From Streptococcus xiaochunlingii (GTDB lineage Bacteria; Bacillota; Bacilli; Lactobacillales; Streptococcaceae): a stretch of DNA of 64,000 nucleotides. The notes below the pieces were generated by a model. That model had not been told where the DNA came from, did not search any database, and saw nothing but the letters and a program-made list of their open reading frames with translations. The stretch covers positions 124,001 to 188,000 of the forward strand of contig NZ_VFSG01000001.1 in the NCBI RefSeq assembly GCF_006385805.1, read 5' to 3'. Shown here one piece after another: positions 46,822 through 56,543 of this stretch. Position 1 is the stretch's first letter. The number at the start of each line of letters is the position of its first letter. The position numbers and the translations under genes are program-made.

Positions 46822-46848
46822 AGAAGAATGGGGACTAACATACCTACC

Positions 46849-46892
46849 AAATCAGCCCTTTCCAAATCTGGAAAGGACTGATTTGTTTATTT
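46849..46892 (+). terminator. CPBP gene terminator
   Basis: AAATCAGCCCTTTCC pairs with GGAAAGGACTGATTT (one mismatch) around a six-base loop, then GTTTATTT. Confidence 0.85.
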
Positions 46893-46930
46893 GAGATAGT
46901 TTCTTCTGCAGCAAGGCTAATTTTTAGCAT

Positions 46931-46968
46931 AAAAAAACAAAAAAACCTTTCCATCTGGAAAGGTTTTT
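46931..46968 (-). terminator. nrdF terminator (minus strand)
   Basis: On the minus strand AAAAACCTTTCC pairs with GGAAAGGTTTTT around AGAT, followed by a T-rich tract. Confidence 0.9.
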
Positions 46969-46971
46969 GTC

Positions 46972-47931
46972 TTATAGGCCATAGTTGTAATCGTCATCCT
47001 GCATGGCTTCTACTTCACCGAGAAGATAACCATTTCCGACTTGAGAGAAGAAGTCGTGGTTGGATGTACCGGTTGAGATCCCGTTCATGACGATTGGGTT
47101 GACATCATCCGCTGAGTCAGGGAAAAGGGGATCTTGTCCCAAATTCATGAGGGCTTTGTTAGCATTGTAGCGAAGGAAGGTCTTGACTTCCTCTGTCCAA
47201 CCCACACCGTCATAGAGGCTCTCTGTATAGCCTTCTTCGTTTTCATAGAGGGTGTAGAGCAGGTCATACATCCATTCTCTGAGTTTTTCTTGCTCGTCTT
47301 CTGGTAATTCGTTAAATCCAAGTTGGAACTTGTAGCCGATATAGGTTCCGTGAACAGATTCGTCACGAATGATCAACTTGATGATTTCTGCCACGTTGGC
47401 CAACTTGTTGTTTCCAAGATAGTAGAGCGGTGTGAAGAAACCAGAGTAGAAGAGGAAGGTTTCAAGGAAGACGCTGGCTACTTTCTTTTCAAGGGGAGTC
47501 CCATTGAGGTAGATCTCGTTGATGATTTCTGCCTTCTTTTGAAGGAAGGGATTGGTATTGGTCCATTCAAAAATCTCTTCGATTTCTGACTTGGTATTCA
47601 AGGTAGAAAAGATAGAAGAGTAAGACTTAGCATGAACAGATTCCATGAATTGGATGTTGTTAAAGACAGCTTCTTCATGAGGAGTACGAATATCCGCACG
47701 AAGGGCTTGCACACCCGTTTCGGATTGCATGGTATCCAAGAGTGTCAATCCACCAAAGACTTTACCAACTAGGTCTTTTTCTTTATTCGACAACTTTCTC
47801 CAGTCATCCAAGTCGTTTGACAAAGGGATACGTGTATCCAACCAGAATTGTTCGGTTAGCTTTTCCCAAGTCGATTTATCGATGACATCCTCGATGGCAT
47901 TCCAGTTAATGGCTTTGTAGTAAGTTTCCAT
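46972..47931 (-). CDS. nrdF: Ribonucleotide reductase class Ib small subunit NrdF
   Basis: 319 aa beta subunit holding the dimanganese/diiron site and tyrosyl radical of class Ib reductase. Ferritin-like metal ligands are distributed as expected: the Asp/Glu region near TLLDTMQSETGVQ (about residues 63-75), HAKSYSSIFS (about 103-112), and a second Glu-x2-His set in IRDESVHGTYIGYKFQ. Length typical. It follows nrdE on the minus strand by 123 bases containing a terminator-like hairpin and a possible own promoter. The radical-loading flavodoxin gene nrdI is not in this window. Confidence 0.96.
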   Translation of the reverse strand: METYYKAINWNAIEDVIDKSTWEKLTEQFWLDTRIPLSNDLDDWRKLSNKEKDLVGKVFGGLTLLDTMQSETGVQALRADIRTPHEEAVFNNIQFMESVHAKSYSSIFSTLNTKSEIEEIFEWTNTNPFLQKKAEIINEIYLNGTPLEKKVASVFLETFLFYSGFFTPLYYLGNNKLANVAEIIKLIIRDESVHGTYIGYKFQLGFNELPEDEQEKLREWMYDLLYTLYENEEGYTESLYDGVGWTEEVKTFLRYNANKALMNLGQDPLFPDSADDVNPIVMNGISTGTSNHDFFSQVGNGYLLGEVEAMQDDDYNYGL

Positions 47932-47962
47932 TTGAAATCTCTTTCTTTTTCTAATTCATTCG

Positions 47963-48002
47963 ATCATACAATCATTATTATTCTAACACAATTGTTAGAA
48001 TA
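47963..48002 (-). promoter_or_regulatory. Possible nrdF promoter with overlapping 10-base-arm dyad
   Basis: Minus strand: TTGTGT (47991-47986), 17-base spacer, TATGAT (47968-47963). The -35 lies within the inverted repeat TATTCTAACA-N4-TGTTAGAATA (47979-48002). The binding protein is unknown to me. Confidence 0.5.
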
Positions 48003-48007
48003 CTGCA

Positions 48008-48033
48008 CAAAAAGTCGGCGAACCGACTTTTTG
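48008..48033 (-). terminator. Terminator-like attenuator between nrdE and nrdF
   Basis: On the minus strand CAAAAAGTCGG pairs perfectly with CCGACTTTTTG around a TTCG tetraloop. The stem ends in a T-run, so it can act as an intrinsic terminator or mRNA 3'-end stabiliser for nrdHE. Confidence 0.75.
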
Positions 48034-48054
48034 GTAGCAATGGATCAGAGTGTC

Positions 48055-50214
48055 TTAGATGACACAGCTTTCACATTGGTTCGCGCCAACTTCTCCACCA
48101 TCATCGGTAAAGGTACGGACGTAGTAGATAGACTTGATTCCCTTGTTAAAGGCGTAGTTGCGAAGGATAGACAAGTCACGAGTGGTTTGTTTGTTTTCAG
48201 TTTTCCATTCGTAAAGCCCTTTTGGAATGTCACTGCGCATGAAGAGAGTCAGTGAGAGTCCTTGGTCTACATGCTCAGTAGCCGCAGCATAGACATCGAT
48301 GACTTTACGCATATCCATGTCGTAGGCAGAAGTGTAGTAAGGAATGGTTTCCGTCGACAATCCTGCTGCAGGATAGTAGATCTTCCCGATTTTCTTCTCT
48401 TGGCGTTCTTCAATCCGTTGTGTGATTGGGTGGATAGAAGCAGATACGTCATTGATGTAGCTGATAGAACCATTTGGTGCGACAGCCAAGCGGTTTTGGT
48501 GGTAAAGACCATCTGCCTTTACTTTATCACGGAGTTCAGCCCAGTCTTCTGCACTAGGAATGAAGATATCTTTAAAGAGTTCTTTGACGCGATCAGATTT
48601 TGGTACAAATTCTCCGGTTGTGTACTTATCAAAGTAGCTACCGTTGGCATAGTCTGATTTTTCAAAGTTGTGGAAGGTAACACCACGTTCACGCGCGATA
48701 TTGTTGGATTCTACGAGGGTCCAGTAGTTCATGAGCATGAAGTAGATGCTCGTAAACTCAACAGACTCAGGTGATCCGTATTCGATCAATTGTTGGGCAA
48801 GGTAGCTGTGAAGTCCCATGGCTCCAAGACCAAAGGTATGCGCTTGGCTATTTCCGTGGTCAATTGTTGGAACAGCTACAATGTGAGAGCTATCTGTGAC
48901 GAAGGTCAAGGCACGAACCATAGCTCGGATGGAACGACCAAAGTCAGGTGAGGTCATCATGTTAACCACATTGGTTGAACCAAGGTTACATGAGACGTCA
49001 GTCCCCATTTTAATGAATTCTTGAGCATCGTTGATCAAGCTTGGCTCTTGAACCTGGAGGATCTCTGAACACAAGTTACTCATGATGATCTTGCCATCAA
49101 CTGGGTTTGCACGGTTAGCAATATCAATGTTGACAACATATGGGTAACCAGATTCTTGTTGCAATTTAGAAATTTCAGTTTCCAAATCACGGGCCTTAAT
49201 TTTTGTCTTGCGGATATTTGGATTAGCGACCAACTCATCGTATTTTTCAGTGATGTCGATGTAGTTGAATGGCACTCCGTATTCACGCTCTACAGAGTAT
49301 GGGCTGAAGAGATACATTTCTTCATTCTTACGAGCCAACTCGTAGAACTTGTCTGGCACGACGACACCAAGTGAAAGGGTCTTAACCCGAACTTTTTCAT
49401 CGGCATTTTCTTTCTTAGTAGAAAGGAAGGCGATAATATCTGGGTGGAAGACGTTAAGGTAAACCACCCCAGCACCTTGGCGTTGTCCCAATTGGTTAGA
49501 GTAAGAGAAGCTATCTTCGAAGAGTTTCATGACTGGTACTACCCCAGAAGCGGCTCCTTCATAGCCCTTGATTGGTGCTCCAGCTTCACGAAGGTTGCTG
49601 AGGGAGATTCCAACCCCACCACCGATACGAGACAGTTGAAGGGCAGAGTTGATGGAACGACCGATCGCATTCATATCATCGGTTACCTGAATCAAGAAAC
49701 AAGAAACCAATTCCCCACGGCGGGCACGTCCGGCATTTAAGAAAGAAGGAGTAGCTGGTTGGTAGCGTTGGTGGATGATTTCATTTGCGATGTCTTTAGC
49801 AATTTCTTCATTTCCATCCGCAAAATAGAGAGCATTGAAGAAGACGCGGTCTTCCATGCTTTCGAGATAGTACTCTCCATCATTTGTTTTCAGAGCATAC
49901 TGGTTATAGAATTTATAGGCAGCCATGAAGGACTTGAATTGGAAGTTTTGATCTTTGATAAATTGGGCCAATTCTTCCAAAAATTCAGGACGGTACTTCT
50001 GAATGAAGGCTGTTTCGATATAGTTGTATTCAATAAGGTAGTTGATTTTATCCGTTATTGAATCAAAGGCCATGGTATTTGGCACAACATTTTCTTTGAA
50101 GAAAGCATCCAAGGCTTCTTTATCTTTATGAAGCATGATTTGACCGTTAACTGGACGGTTGATTTCATTATTAAGACGGAAGTAGGTTACGTCTTCAAGT
50201 GATTTTAATCCCAT
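48055..50214 (-). CDS. nrdE: Ribonucleotide reductase class Ib large subunit NrdE
   Basis: 719 aa catalytic alpha subunit that reduces ribonucleotide diphosphates to deoxyribonucleotides. Seen: ELVSCFLIQVTDDM with an active-site Cys, CNLGSTNVVNM with the second redox region, a finger-loop region, and the C-terminal redox pair in QCESCVI. NrdE lacks the ATP-cone of class Ia NrdA, which fits the short N-terminus here. AAGGAAT precedes the ATG. NrdH, encoded upstream, is its electron donor. Confidence 0.97.
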   Translation of the reverse strand: MGLKSLEDVTYFRLNNEINRPVNGQIMLHKDKEALDAFFKENVVPNTMAFDSITDKINYLIEYNYIETAFIQKYRPEFLEELAQFIKDQNFQFKSFMAAYKFYNQYALKTNDGEYYLESMEDRVFFNALYFADGNEEIAKDIANEIIHQRYQPATPSFLNAGRARRGELVSCFLIQVTDDMNAIGRSINSALQLSRIGGGVGISLSNLREAGAPIKGYEGAASGVVPVMKLFEDSFSYSNQLGQRQGAGVVYLNVFHPDIIAFLSTKKENADEKVRVKTLSLGVVVPDKFYELARKNEEMYLFSPYSVEREYGVPFNYIDITEKYDELVANPNIRKTKIKARDLETEISKLQQESGYPYVVNIDIANRANPVDGKIIMSNLCSEILQVQEPSLINDAQEFIKMGTDVSCNLGSTNVVNMMTSPDFGRSIRAMVRALTFVTDSSHIVAVPTIDHGNSQAHTFGLGAMGLHSYLAQQLIEYGSPESVEFTSIYFMLMNYWTLVESNNIARERGVTFHNFEKSDYANGSYFDKYTTGEFVPKSDRVKELFKDIFIPSAEDWAELRDKVKADGLYHQNRLAVAPNGSISYINDVSASIHPITQRIEERQEKKIGKIYYPAAGLSTETIPYYTSAYDMDMRKVIDVYAAATEHVDQGLSLTLFMRSDIPKGLYEWKTENKQTTRDLSILRNYAFNKGIKSIYYVRTFTDDGGEVGANQCESCVI

Positions 50215-50242
50215 AATATTCCTTTTTCTAATTCAAAAATAA

Positions 50243-50324
50243 AGGGGAGGCAAGCTCCCCTGTACAAGTAAAAGGGCCAGGGGAACACTGTAGTAGAGAA
50301 CTACAGTATTCCATTCCCTAGACC
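50243..50324 (-). promoter_or_regulatory. Two hairpins between nrdH and nrdE
   Basis: AGGGGAG/CTCCCCT (50243-50261) and ACTGTAGT/ACTACAGT (50287-50307, extended by flanking GGGGAA-type pairs) fill the 132-base nrdH-nrdE gap. No T-run follows on the minus strand; a role in mRNA processing or stability is plausible. Confidence 0.5.
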
Positions 50325-50346
50325 AATCAGATCCTGTTTGATAGTT

Positions 50347-50565
50347 TTAAGATAATTTCTTGAGCTTAGCTGGTTGGAAGCCAGAAAAGACTTCATCTGC
50401 CGTTTGGATAACTGGTGCAGCGTTGAAACCAAGGTTCTTCACATGGTCTACAAACTCAGGTTGCTCATCTAGATTAATTTCACGGTATTCAACGTGATTG
50501 GTATCTAAAAAACGTTTGGTCATTTTACATTGAACGCAATTATTTTTTGAATAAATTGTCACCAT
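50347..50565 (-). CDS. nrdH: Glutaredoxin-like protein NrdH
   Basis: 72 aa redoxin that supplies electrons to NrdE and is itself reduced by thioredoxin reductase. The redox motif is CVQC (Cys10, Cys13) in SKNNCVQCKMTKRFL, the usual NrdH signature. ATG 50565 has GAGGAG upstream and gives the family length. The in-frame extension to 50685 would cover the promoter and is rejected. First gene of the nrdHEF operon. Confidence 0.95.
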   Translation of the reverse strand: MVTIYSKNNCVQCKMTKRFLDTNHVEYREINLDEQPEFVDHVKNLGFNAAPVIQTADEVFSGFQPAKLKKLS

Positions 50566-50604
50566 AATGTGATCTAACTCCTCTAAATTCATAAATCTGT
50601 TTCT

Positions 50605-50633
50605 AGTATAAACAAAAGGTTTTTCCTTGTCAA
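50605..50633 (-). promoter_or_regulatory. nrdHEF promoter
   Basis: Minus strand: TTGACA (50633-50628), 17-base spacer, TATACT (50610-50605). Confidence 0.85.
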
Positions 50634-50639
50634 GAGTTT

Positions 50640-50697
50640 TAACTAAATATTGTGCACATAAATTAACTATATCGAAGGATACCACAATATGTAGTAT
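50640..50697 (-). promoter_or_regulatory. Tandem NrdR-type boxes upstream of nrdHEF
   Basis: Box 1 (50640-50655, minus strand) reads GCACAATATTTAGTTA. Box 2 (50682-50697, plus strand) reads CCACAATATGTAGTAT. Both fit the NrdR consensus ACACTATATCTAGTGT closely, allowing A/T variation. Their centres are 42 bases apart, four helical turns, as tandem NrdR boxes require same-face spacing. Box 1 lies just upstream of the -35. Confidence 0.72.
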
Positions 50698-50905
50698 TGT
50701 AAGAATTAGTGAAAATTGAGGAAAACGTGATAAAATATAGGTTTTTTAAGTCAAAGGAATTCGAACCATTTTCCTAAAATTCTATATACTGTGTCCATGA
50801 AAGCAATTCTATTTATTTAATAGAAGAAAGTAAAAAAGTAGTTTAAAAGAAGAGAAAAAATGAGTGCTTCCTGTAAGTATTTTCAGTAAGTGTGTGATAA
50901 AAATC

Positions 50906-50934
50906 TTGAAAAATAATGAAGAAGATGATATAAT
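50906..50934 (+). promoter_or_regulatory. ptsHI promoter
   Basis: TTGAAA (50906-50911), 17-base spacer, TATAAT (50929-50934). The leader contains a small hairpin GGTTATC-ACA-GATAAC (about 50948-50964). Apart from this and the nrd control sites, 50566-50995 shows nothing further. Confidence 0.8.
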
Positions 50935-50995
50935 AGCAAATTGTAAGGGTTATCACAGATAACTCAAAAACTAATTTTAAAAGGAGAGTCAAACT

Positions 50996-51259
50996 ATGGC
51001 TTCTAAAGATTTCCACATCGTGGCAGAAACAGGTATCCACGCACGTCCAGCAACTTTGTTGGTTCAAACTGCTAGCAAATTTGCTTCAGATATTACTCTT
51101 GAATACAAAGGTAAATCAGTTAACTTGAAATCAATCATGGGTGTTATGAGCCTTGGTGTTGGTCAAGGAGCTGACGTTGTAATCTCAGCTGAAGGTGCTG
51201 ACGCTGATGATGCTCTTGCAGCAATCGCTGAAACAATGGAAAAAGAAGGATTGGCATAA
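50996..51259 (+). CDS. ptsH: Phosphocarrier protein HPr
   Basis: 87 aa general PTS phosphocarrier. His15 (GIHARPA) receives phosphate from enzyme I. Ser46 (LKSIMGVMS) is the HPr kinase site, and P-Ser-HPr is the CcpA co-repressor, which ties this gene to the cre-like sites elsewhere in the window. AAAGGAGAG precedes the ATG. ptsI follows after two bases. Codon bias is strong. Confidence 0.98.
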   Translation: MASKDFHIVAETGIHARPATLLVQTASKFASDITLEYKGKSVNLKSIMGVMSLGVGQGADVVISAEGADADDALAAIAETMEKEGLA

Positions 51260-51261
51260 AC

Positions 51262-52995
51262 ATGACAGAAATGCTTAAAGGAATTGCAGCATCTGATGGT
51301 GTTGCCGTTGCTAAGGCATATCTACTTGTTCAACCCGACTTGTCATTTGAAACAATCTCAGTTGAAGATACAAATGCAGAAGAAGCTCGTTTGGATGCAG
51401 CTCTTGAAGCTTCACAGAACGAGCTTTCTCTTATTCGGGAGAATGCAGTAGCGAGCCTTGGTGAGGAAGCGGCACAAGTATTTGATGCTCACATGATGGT
51501 CCTTTCTGACCCTGAAATGGTTGGTCAGATCAAGGAAACAATTCGCACGAAGAAGGTGAATGCTGAGGCTGGTTTAAAAGAAGTCACAGACATGTTTATC
51601 ACCATCTTTGAAGGAATGGAAGATAACCCATACATGCAAGAACGTGCAGCAGATATTCGCGACGTGACCAAACGTGTTCTTGCAAACTTGCTTGGTAAGA
51701 AATTGCCAAACCCTGCAACCATCAATGAAGAAGCAATCGTGGTTGCGCATGACTTGACTCCATCCGATACCGCTCAATTAAACAAACAGTTTGTTAAAGC
51801 CTTTGTTACAAACATTGGTGGACGTACAAGTCACTCAGCTATCATGGCGCGTACACTTGAAATTGCAGCGGTTCTTGGTACAAACAACATTACAGATCTT
51901 GTAAAAGATGGTGATGTGTTGGCTGTATCTGGAATCACTGGTGAAGTGGTCATCAACCCAAGTGAAGAACAAATTGCAGCCTTTAAAGCAGCTGGTGAAG
52001 CTTACGCTAAACAAAAAGCTGAATGGGCTCTTTTGAAAGATGCCAAAACTGTTACTGCAGATGGCAAACACTTCGAGTTGGCTGCTAACATCGGTACACC
52101 TAAAGACGTTGAAGGTGTGAACGAAAATGGTGCAGAAGCTGTTGGTCTCTATCGTACTGAATTCTTGTACATGGATTCTCAAGATTTCCCAACTGAAGAT
52201 GATCAATATGAAGCATACAAAGCGGTTCTTGAAGGAATGAACGGTAAACCTGTTGTCGTTCGTACAATGGATATCGGTGGGGATAAAGAACTTCCTTACT
52301 TCGATCTTCCTAAAGAAATGAACCCATTTTTGGGTTACCGTGCGTTGCGTATCTCTATCTCTGAAACAGGTAACCAAATGTTCCGTACACAATTGCGTGC
52401 TTTGCTTCGTGCATCTGTTCACGGTAAATTGCGGATCATGTTCCCAATGGTTGCTTTGTTGACAGAGTTCCGTACGGCTAAAGGTATTCTGGAAGAAGAA
52501 AAAGCGAAATTGGTTGCTGAAGGTGTTGCAGTTGCTGACGACATCGAAGTAGGGATCATGATTGAAATCCCAGCAGCAGCGATGTTGGCTGATCAATTTG
52601 CCAAAGAAGTTGACTTCTTCTCAATTGGTACAAACGACTTGATCCAATACACCATGGCTGCTGACCGTATGAACGAACAAGTTTCATACCTTTACCAACC
52701 ATATAACCCATCAATCCTTCGTTTGATCAACAATGTGATCAAAGCAGCTCACGCTGAAGGTAAATGGGCTGGTATGTGTGGTGAAATGGCTGGTGACCAA
52801 ACAGCTGTTCCTCTTCTTGTCGGAATGGGCTTGGATGAGTTTTCTATGTCAGCTACATCTGTCCTTCGTACACGTAGCTTGATGAAGAAACTTGACACAG
52901 CTAAGATGCAAGAATACGCCAATCGTGCTCTTACTGAATGTTCAACTATGGAAGAAGTGCTTGAACTTTCTAAAGAATACGTGAACGTAGACTAA
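51262..52995 (+). CDS. ptsI: PTS enzyme I
   Basis: 577 aa phosphoenolpyruvate-protein phosphotransferase, the first enzyme of all PTS uptake including the galactose-type system at 2737-5130. The phosphohistidine is His191 in [12 protein letters not shown]. The C-terminal TIM barrel carries the PEP-binding [23 protein letters not shown] and the active-site Cys in [11 protein letters not shown]. Length is normal. It starts two bases after ptsH, and the HPr 3' end carries its Shine-Dalgarno (AAAGAAGGA). Confidence 0.98.
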   Translation: MTEMLKGIAASDGVAVAKAYLLVQPDLSFETISVEDTNAEEARLDAALEASQNELSLIRENAVASLGEEAAQVFDAHMMVLSDPEMVGQIKETIRTKKVNAEAGLKEVTDMFITIFEGMEDNPYMQERAADIRDVTKRVLANLLGKKLPNPATINEEAIVVAHDLTPSDTAQLNKQFVKAFVTNIGGRTSHSAIMARTLEIAAVLGTNNITDLVKDGDVLAVSGITGEVVINPSEEQIAAFKAAGEAYAKQKAEWALLKDAKTVTADGKHFELAANIGTPKDVEGVNENGAEAVGLYRTEFLYMDSQDFPTEDDQYEAYKAVLEGMNGKPVVVRTMDIGGDKELPYFDLPKEMNPFLGYRALRISISETGNQMFRTQLRALLRASVHGKLRIMFPMVALLTEFRTAKGILEEEKAKLVAEGVAVADDIEVGIMIEIPAAAMLADQFAKEVDFFSIGTNDLIQYTMAADRMNEQVSYLYQPYNPSILRLINNVIKAAHAEGKWAGMCGEMAGDQTAVPLLVGMGLDEFSMSATSVLRTRSLMKKLDTAKMQEYANRALTECSTMEEVLELSKEYVNVD

Positions 52996-53014
52996 TTGAT
53001 CTTAAAAATCTGAT

Positions 53015-53054
53015 AAAAGTTATCACCTTGGAAGAGGTGGTAGCTTTTTTATTT
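53015..53054 (+). terminator. ptsHI terminator
   Basis: AAAAGTTATCACC pairs with GGTGGTAGCTTTT (with G-T pairs) around TTGGAAGA, then a T-run. Confidence 0.9.
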
Positions 53055-53292
53055 TAAACCTGTATTTGTTTCTTTAAATGAAGTAGCTGAACAAAAATAG
53101 AGTTGTTGTCACTATATCAAAACAAAAAAACTAAATTTTCTAAAAATTATCGGAAATAGGTTTAATTACAATTATTTTTATAGTATAATATTGGAAAGAT
53201 AGTTTGAAAACTGAACAATTATGAATCTATTTTAGGAAATTTCAGGGAAACAATGAAAGTTTCAAATTCTTTTCATAAATTTTCATCGTATT

Positions 53293-53359
53293 ATTCAAGA
53301 AAAAATCTTGAATATTTCAACTATTTATAGTAGAATAATATTAATAGGAAGCGCTTACA
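53293..53359 (+). promoter_or_regulatory. glg operon promoter with inverted repeat and cre-like site
   Basis: TTGAAT (53308-53313), 17-base spacer, TAGAAT (53331-53336). The -35 lies in the right arm of ATTCAAGA-N5-TCTTGAAT (53293-53313). AGGAAGCGCTTACA (53346-53359), just downstream of the predicted start, fits 12 of 14 cre positions, so CcpA could block transcription. The rest of the gap 53055-53292 is AT-rich with another TATAAT (about 53182) but no gene. Confidence 0.62.
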
Positions 53360-53381
53360 TAAAAGCGAGAGAGGTGAGTGA

Positions 53382-55283
53382 ATGGATACGAAACAAGCAT
53401 TGTATACATTTGGAACCGGTGAGAACTTTCATCTTCAACATTATCTAGGGGCTCATAAAGAGCAAGTAGATGGTGTGGAAGGGTATAGTTTCCGTGTATG
53501 GGCTCCAAATGCTCAGGCAGTACACCTGGTAGGTGATTTCACCCAATGGGAAGAAAATGAAATTCCTATGGTAAGAAACGAAGCTGGTGTTTGGGAAGTT
53601 TTTACAACTGCACCTCAAGTTGGCGATATCTATAAGTTTCATGTTACAAGACAAAATGGCCACCGCTTGATGAAGGTGGATCCTTTAGCAGTTCGCATGG
53701 AAAAACGTCCAGGAACAGGAGCGGTCATTACAGATATTCCAGAGAGGAAATGGAAAGATGGACTCTGGATGGCTAGACGGAGAAAACTTGGCTTTAGATC
53801 TCGTCCAGTAAATATCTATGAAGTTCATGCCGGTTCTTGGAAACGCAACGAAGATGGAAGCCCTTATTCGTTTGCTCAGTTGAAGGAAGACTTGATTCCT
53901 TACTTGGTAAAAATGAACTATACCCATGTGGAGTTCATGCCAGTGATGGCTCACCCGCTTGGATTAAGTTGGGGCTACCAATTGATGGGTTACTTTGCCT
54001 TAGAGCATTCCTACGGAACACCGGAAGAGTTTCAGGATTTCGTTGAGGCCTGTCACTTGAATAACATCGGGGTGATTGTGGACTGGGTGCCGGGTCACTT
54101 TACCATCAATGATGATGCCTTAGCTTATTATGATGGGACACCAACCTTTGAATACCAGGACCATCATCGTGCCCACAACTATGGTTGGGGAGCAATGAAC
54201 TTTGACCTAGGGAAAAACCAGGTCCAATCCTTCCTTATCTCTAGTGTGAAGTTCTGGATTGAGTTTTATCATTTGGATGGAATCCGGGTCGATGCGGTCA
54301 GCAACATGCTTTACTTAGACTACGATAGTGGTCCATGGACACCAAATATTGATGGTGGAAATCTCAACTATGAGGGGATTCATTTCCTTAAGCGGATGAA
54401 TGCTGTGATTAAATCAGAACATCCGGATGTCATCATGGCAGCGGAGGAAAGTTCATCTGGCACCAAGATCACTGGTCCAGAAGAGTATGGCGGTTTAGGA
54501 TTTGACTACAAGTGGAATATGGGCTGGATGAATGATATCCTTCGCTTCTATGAGGAAGATCCTATTTATCGGAAATTTGATTTCAACTTGGTGACCTTTA
54601 GCTTTATGTATGCTTTCTCTGAAAACTTCTTGTTGCCATTTTCTCACGATGAAGTGGTCCACGGGAAGAAGAGTCTCATGCATAAGATGTGGGGAGATCG
54701 CTACAACCAGTTTGCTGGCTTGCGAAACCTTTTGACCTATCAGATTTGTCACCCAGGTAAGAAATTGCTCTTCATGGGTTCAGAGTTTGGCCAATTTTTA
54801 GAATGGAAGTCTGAAGAACAGCTAGAATGGTCCAATCTAGAAGATGACATGAACCGCAAGATGCAAGAGTTTACTTCACAGCTCAATCAATTCTACAAAG
54901 ATAACAAGATGCTCTGGGAAATTGATGATAGCTATGATGGTATTGAGATTATTGATGCAGATAACCGAGATCAAAGTGTCTTGACCTTTACTCGTAAGGA
55001 TAAAAAAGGAAATCATCTGCTATGTATCTTTAATATGGCACCAGTAGAGCGTAAGGACTTTACAGTCGGCGTCCCTGTTGCTGGGGTCTATGAAGAAGTT
55101 TGGAATACAGAATTAGAGAAATGGGGAGGTGTCTGGAAAGAGCACAACCAGGAAGTGAAGACTCAAGAGGGATTATGGAAAGATTATCCACAAACCTTGA
55201 CCTTCACCTTACCGGCTCTTGGAGCTAGTGTATGGAAAGTGAAACGAAAACTTCGTTCCAATGTGTCTAAAACAAAAAAATAG
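53382..55283 (+). CDS. glgB: 1,4-alpha-glucan branching enzyme GlgB
   Basis: 633 aa GH13 branching enzyme that introduces alpha-1,6 branches into glycogen. An N-terminal CBM48 ([19 protein letters not shown], about residues 28-46) is followed by the catalytic barrel. [16 protein letters not shown] carries the nucleophile Asp, AAEESS the acid Glu, and [10 protein letters not shown] the transition-state Asp. A C-terminal beta domain ends in a basic tail. Length is normal. First gene of glgB-glgC-glgD-glgA. A 117-base gap to glgC shows no clear terminator. Confidence 0.97.
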   Translation: MDTKQALYTFGTGENFHLQHYLGAHKEQVDGVEGYSFRVWAPNAQAVHLVGDFTQWEENEIPMVRNEAGVWEVFTTAPQVGDIYKFHVTRQNGHRLMKVDPLAVRMEKRPGTGAVITDIPERKWKDGLWMARRRKLGFRSRPVNIYEVHAGSWKRNEDGSPYSFAQLKEDLIPYLVKMNYTHVEFMPVMAHPLGLSWGYQLMGYFALEHSYGTPEEFQDFVEACHLNNIGVIVDWVPGHFTINDDALAYYDGTPTFEYQDHHRAHNYGWGAMNFDLGKNQVQSFLISSVKFWIEFYHLDGIRVDAVSNMLYLDYDSGPWTPNIDGGNLNYEGIHFLKRMNAVIKSEHPDVIMAAEESSSGTKITGPEEYGGLGFDYKWNMGWMNDILRFYEEDPIYRKFDFNLVTFSFMYAFSENFLLPFSHDEVVHGKKSLMHKMWGDRYNQFAGLRNLLTYQICHPGKKLLFMGSEFGQFLEWKSEEQLEWSNLEDDMNRKMQEFTSQLNQFYKDNKMLWEIDDSYDGIEIIDADNRDQSVLTFTRKDKKGNHLLCIFNMAPVERKDFTVGVPVAGVYEEVWNTELEKWGGVWKEHNQEVKTQEGLWKDYPQTLTFTLPALGASVWKVKRKLRSNVSKTKK

Positions 55284-55400
55284 TTGTTGGTGATCTACTG
55301 ATCGCAGTCTATGATCCCATTCCTAAGTCTGTAGAAGAGGCCACAGTGCCTCTCCTCAGAGGTGGGAAGAAGGTCTCGTCAATCCAAAAAGGAGTAATCA

Positions 55401-56543
55401 ATGAAGAATGAAATGCTAGCTCTGATCCTTGCTGGTGGGCAAGGAACTCGCCTTGGAAAACTCACTCAAAGCATTGCCAAACCTGCAGTGCAATTTGGTG
55501 GACGTTATCGTATTATTGACTTTGCCTTATCCAACTGTGCCAACTCAGGTATCCACAATGTTGGCGTGATTACTCAGTATCAACCGCTTGCCTTAAACAA
55601 CCATATCGGAAATGGTTCCAGTTGGGGTCTTGATGGTATTAATACTGGGGTTTCTATCCTTCAACCTTATTCTGCAAGTGAAGGAAATCGTTGGTTTGAA
55701 GGAACAAGTCATGCGATTTTCCAAAATATCGACTACATCGATAGCATCAATCCAGAGTATGTGTTGATCCTTTCTGGAGACCATATCTACAAGATGGACT
55801 ATGACGACATGCTTCAGTCTCACAAAGATCACAATGCCAGCCTTACAGTAGCTGTATTAGATGTACCTTTAAAAGAAGCTAGCCGTTTCGGAATTATGAA
55901 TACGGATGCCAACAATCGAATTGTCGAATTTGAAGAAAAACCTGCAGAGCCAAAATCAACAAAAGCTTCTATGGGAATTTATATCTTTGACTGGTCTCGT
56001 CTTCGCAACATGCTAGTGGCTGCAGAGAAGAGTGACATCGATATGTCTGACTTCGGTAAAAACGTTATTCCAACTTACCTTGAATCTGGAGAAAGTGTCT
56101 ATGCTTATGAATTCAATGGCTATTGGAAAGACGTGGGAACTATTGAATCTCTCTGGGAAGCGAATATGGAATACATTGATCCAAACAATGCCTTGGACAG
56201 CCGGGATCGTCACTGGAAGATCTATTCTCGTAACTTGATTTCACCACCAAATTCCTTTGGCGAACATGCCCAAATTGAAGATTCCTTGGTAGTGGATGGA
56301 TGCTTGGTAGACGGAACAGTAAAACGTTCTATCCTGTCTACGGAAGCACAAGTTCGTAAAGGTGCAGTCGTTGAAGATTCTGTCGTCATGAGTGGTGCCA
56401 TTATCGGTCAAGGTGCTGTGATTAAACGTGCTATTATCGGTGAAGGAGCAGTTGTTTCAGAAGGTGTTGTCATCGATGGAACGGAAGAAGTACAAGTCGT
56501 TGGATATAACGAAAAAGTGGGGGTAGCAACAGATGAAGATTGA
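55401..56543 (+). CDS. glgC: Glucose-1-phosphate adenylyltransferase GlgC
   Basis: 380 aa ADP-glucose pyrophosphorylase making ADP-glucose, the committed step of glycogen synthesis. The nucleotidyltransferase motif [13 protein letters not shown] (residues 10-22) is intact. [10 protein letters not shown] and [12 protein letters not shown] follow, and a C-terminal left-handed beta-helix has hexapeptide repeats. In gram-positives GlgC works with the non-catalytic partner GlgD, encoded directly downstream and overlapping by 11 bases. AAAAAGGAG precedes the ATG. Confidence 0.97.
   Translation: MKNEMLALILAGGQGTRLGKLTQSIAKPAVQFGGRYRIIDFALSNCANSGIHNVGVITQYQPLALNNHIGNGSSWGLDGINTGVSILQPYSASEGNRWFEGTSHAIFQNIDYIDSINPEYVLILSGDHIYKMDYDDMLQSHKDHNASLTVAVLDVPLKEASRFGIMNTDANNRIVEFEEKPAEPKSTKASMGIYIFDWSRLRNMLVAAEKSDIDMSDFGKNVIPTYLESGESVYAYEFNGYWKDVGTIESLWEANMEYIDPNNALDSRDRHWKIYSRNLISPPNSFGEHAQIEDSLVVDGCLVDGTVKRSILSTEAQVRKGAVVEDSVVMSGAIIGQGAVIKRAIIGEGAVVSEGVVIDGTEEVQVVGYNEKVGVATDED

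Noticed and set aside
51835..52596. 253-codon open frame on the minus strand
   Set aside because: Antisense to ptsI, caused by strong codon bias; Cys/Phe/His-rich product unlike any protein family.
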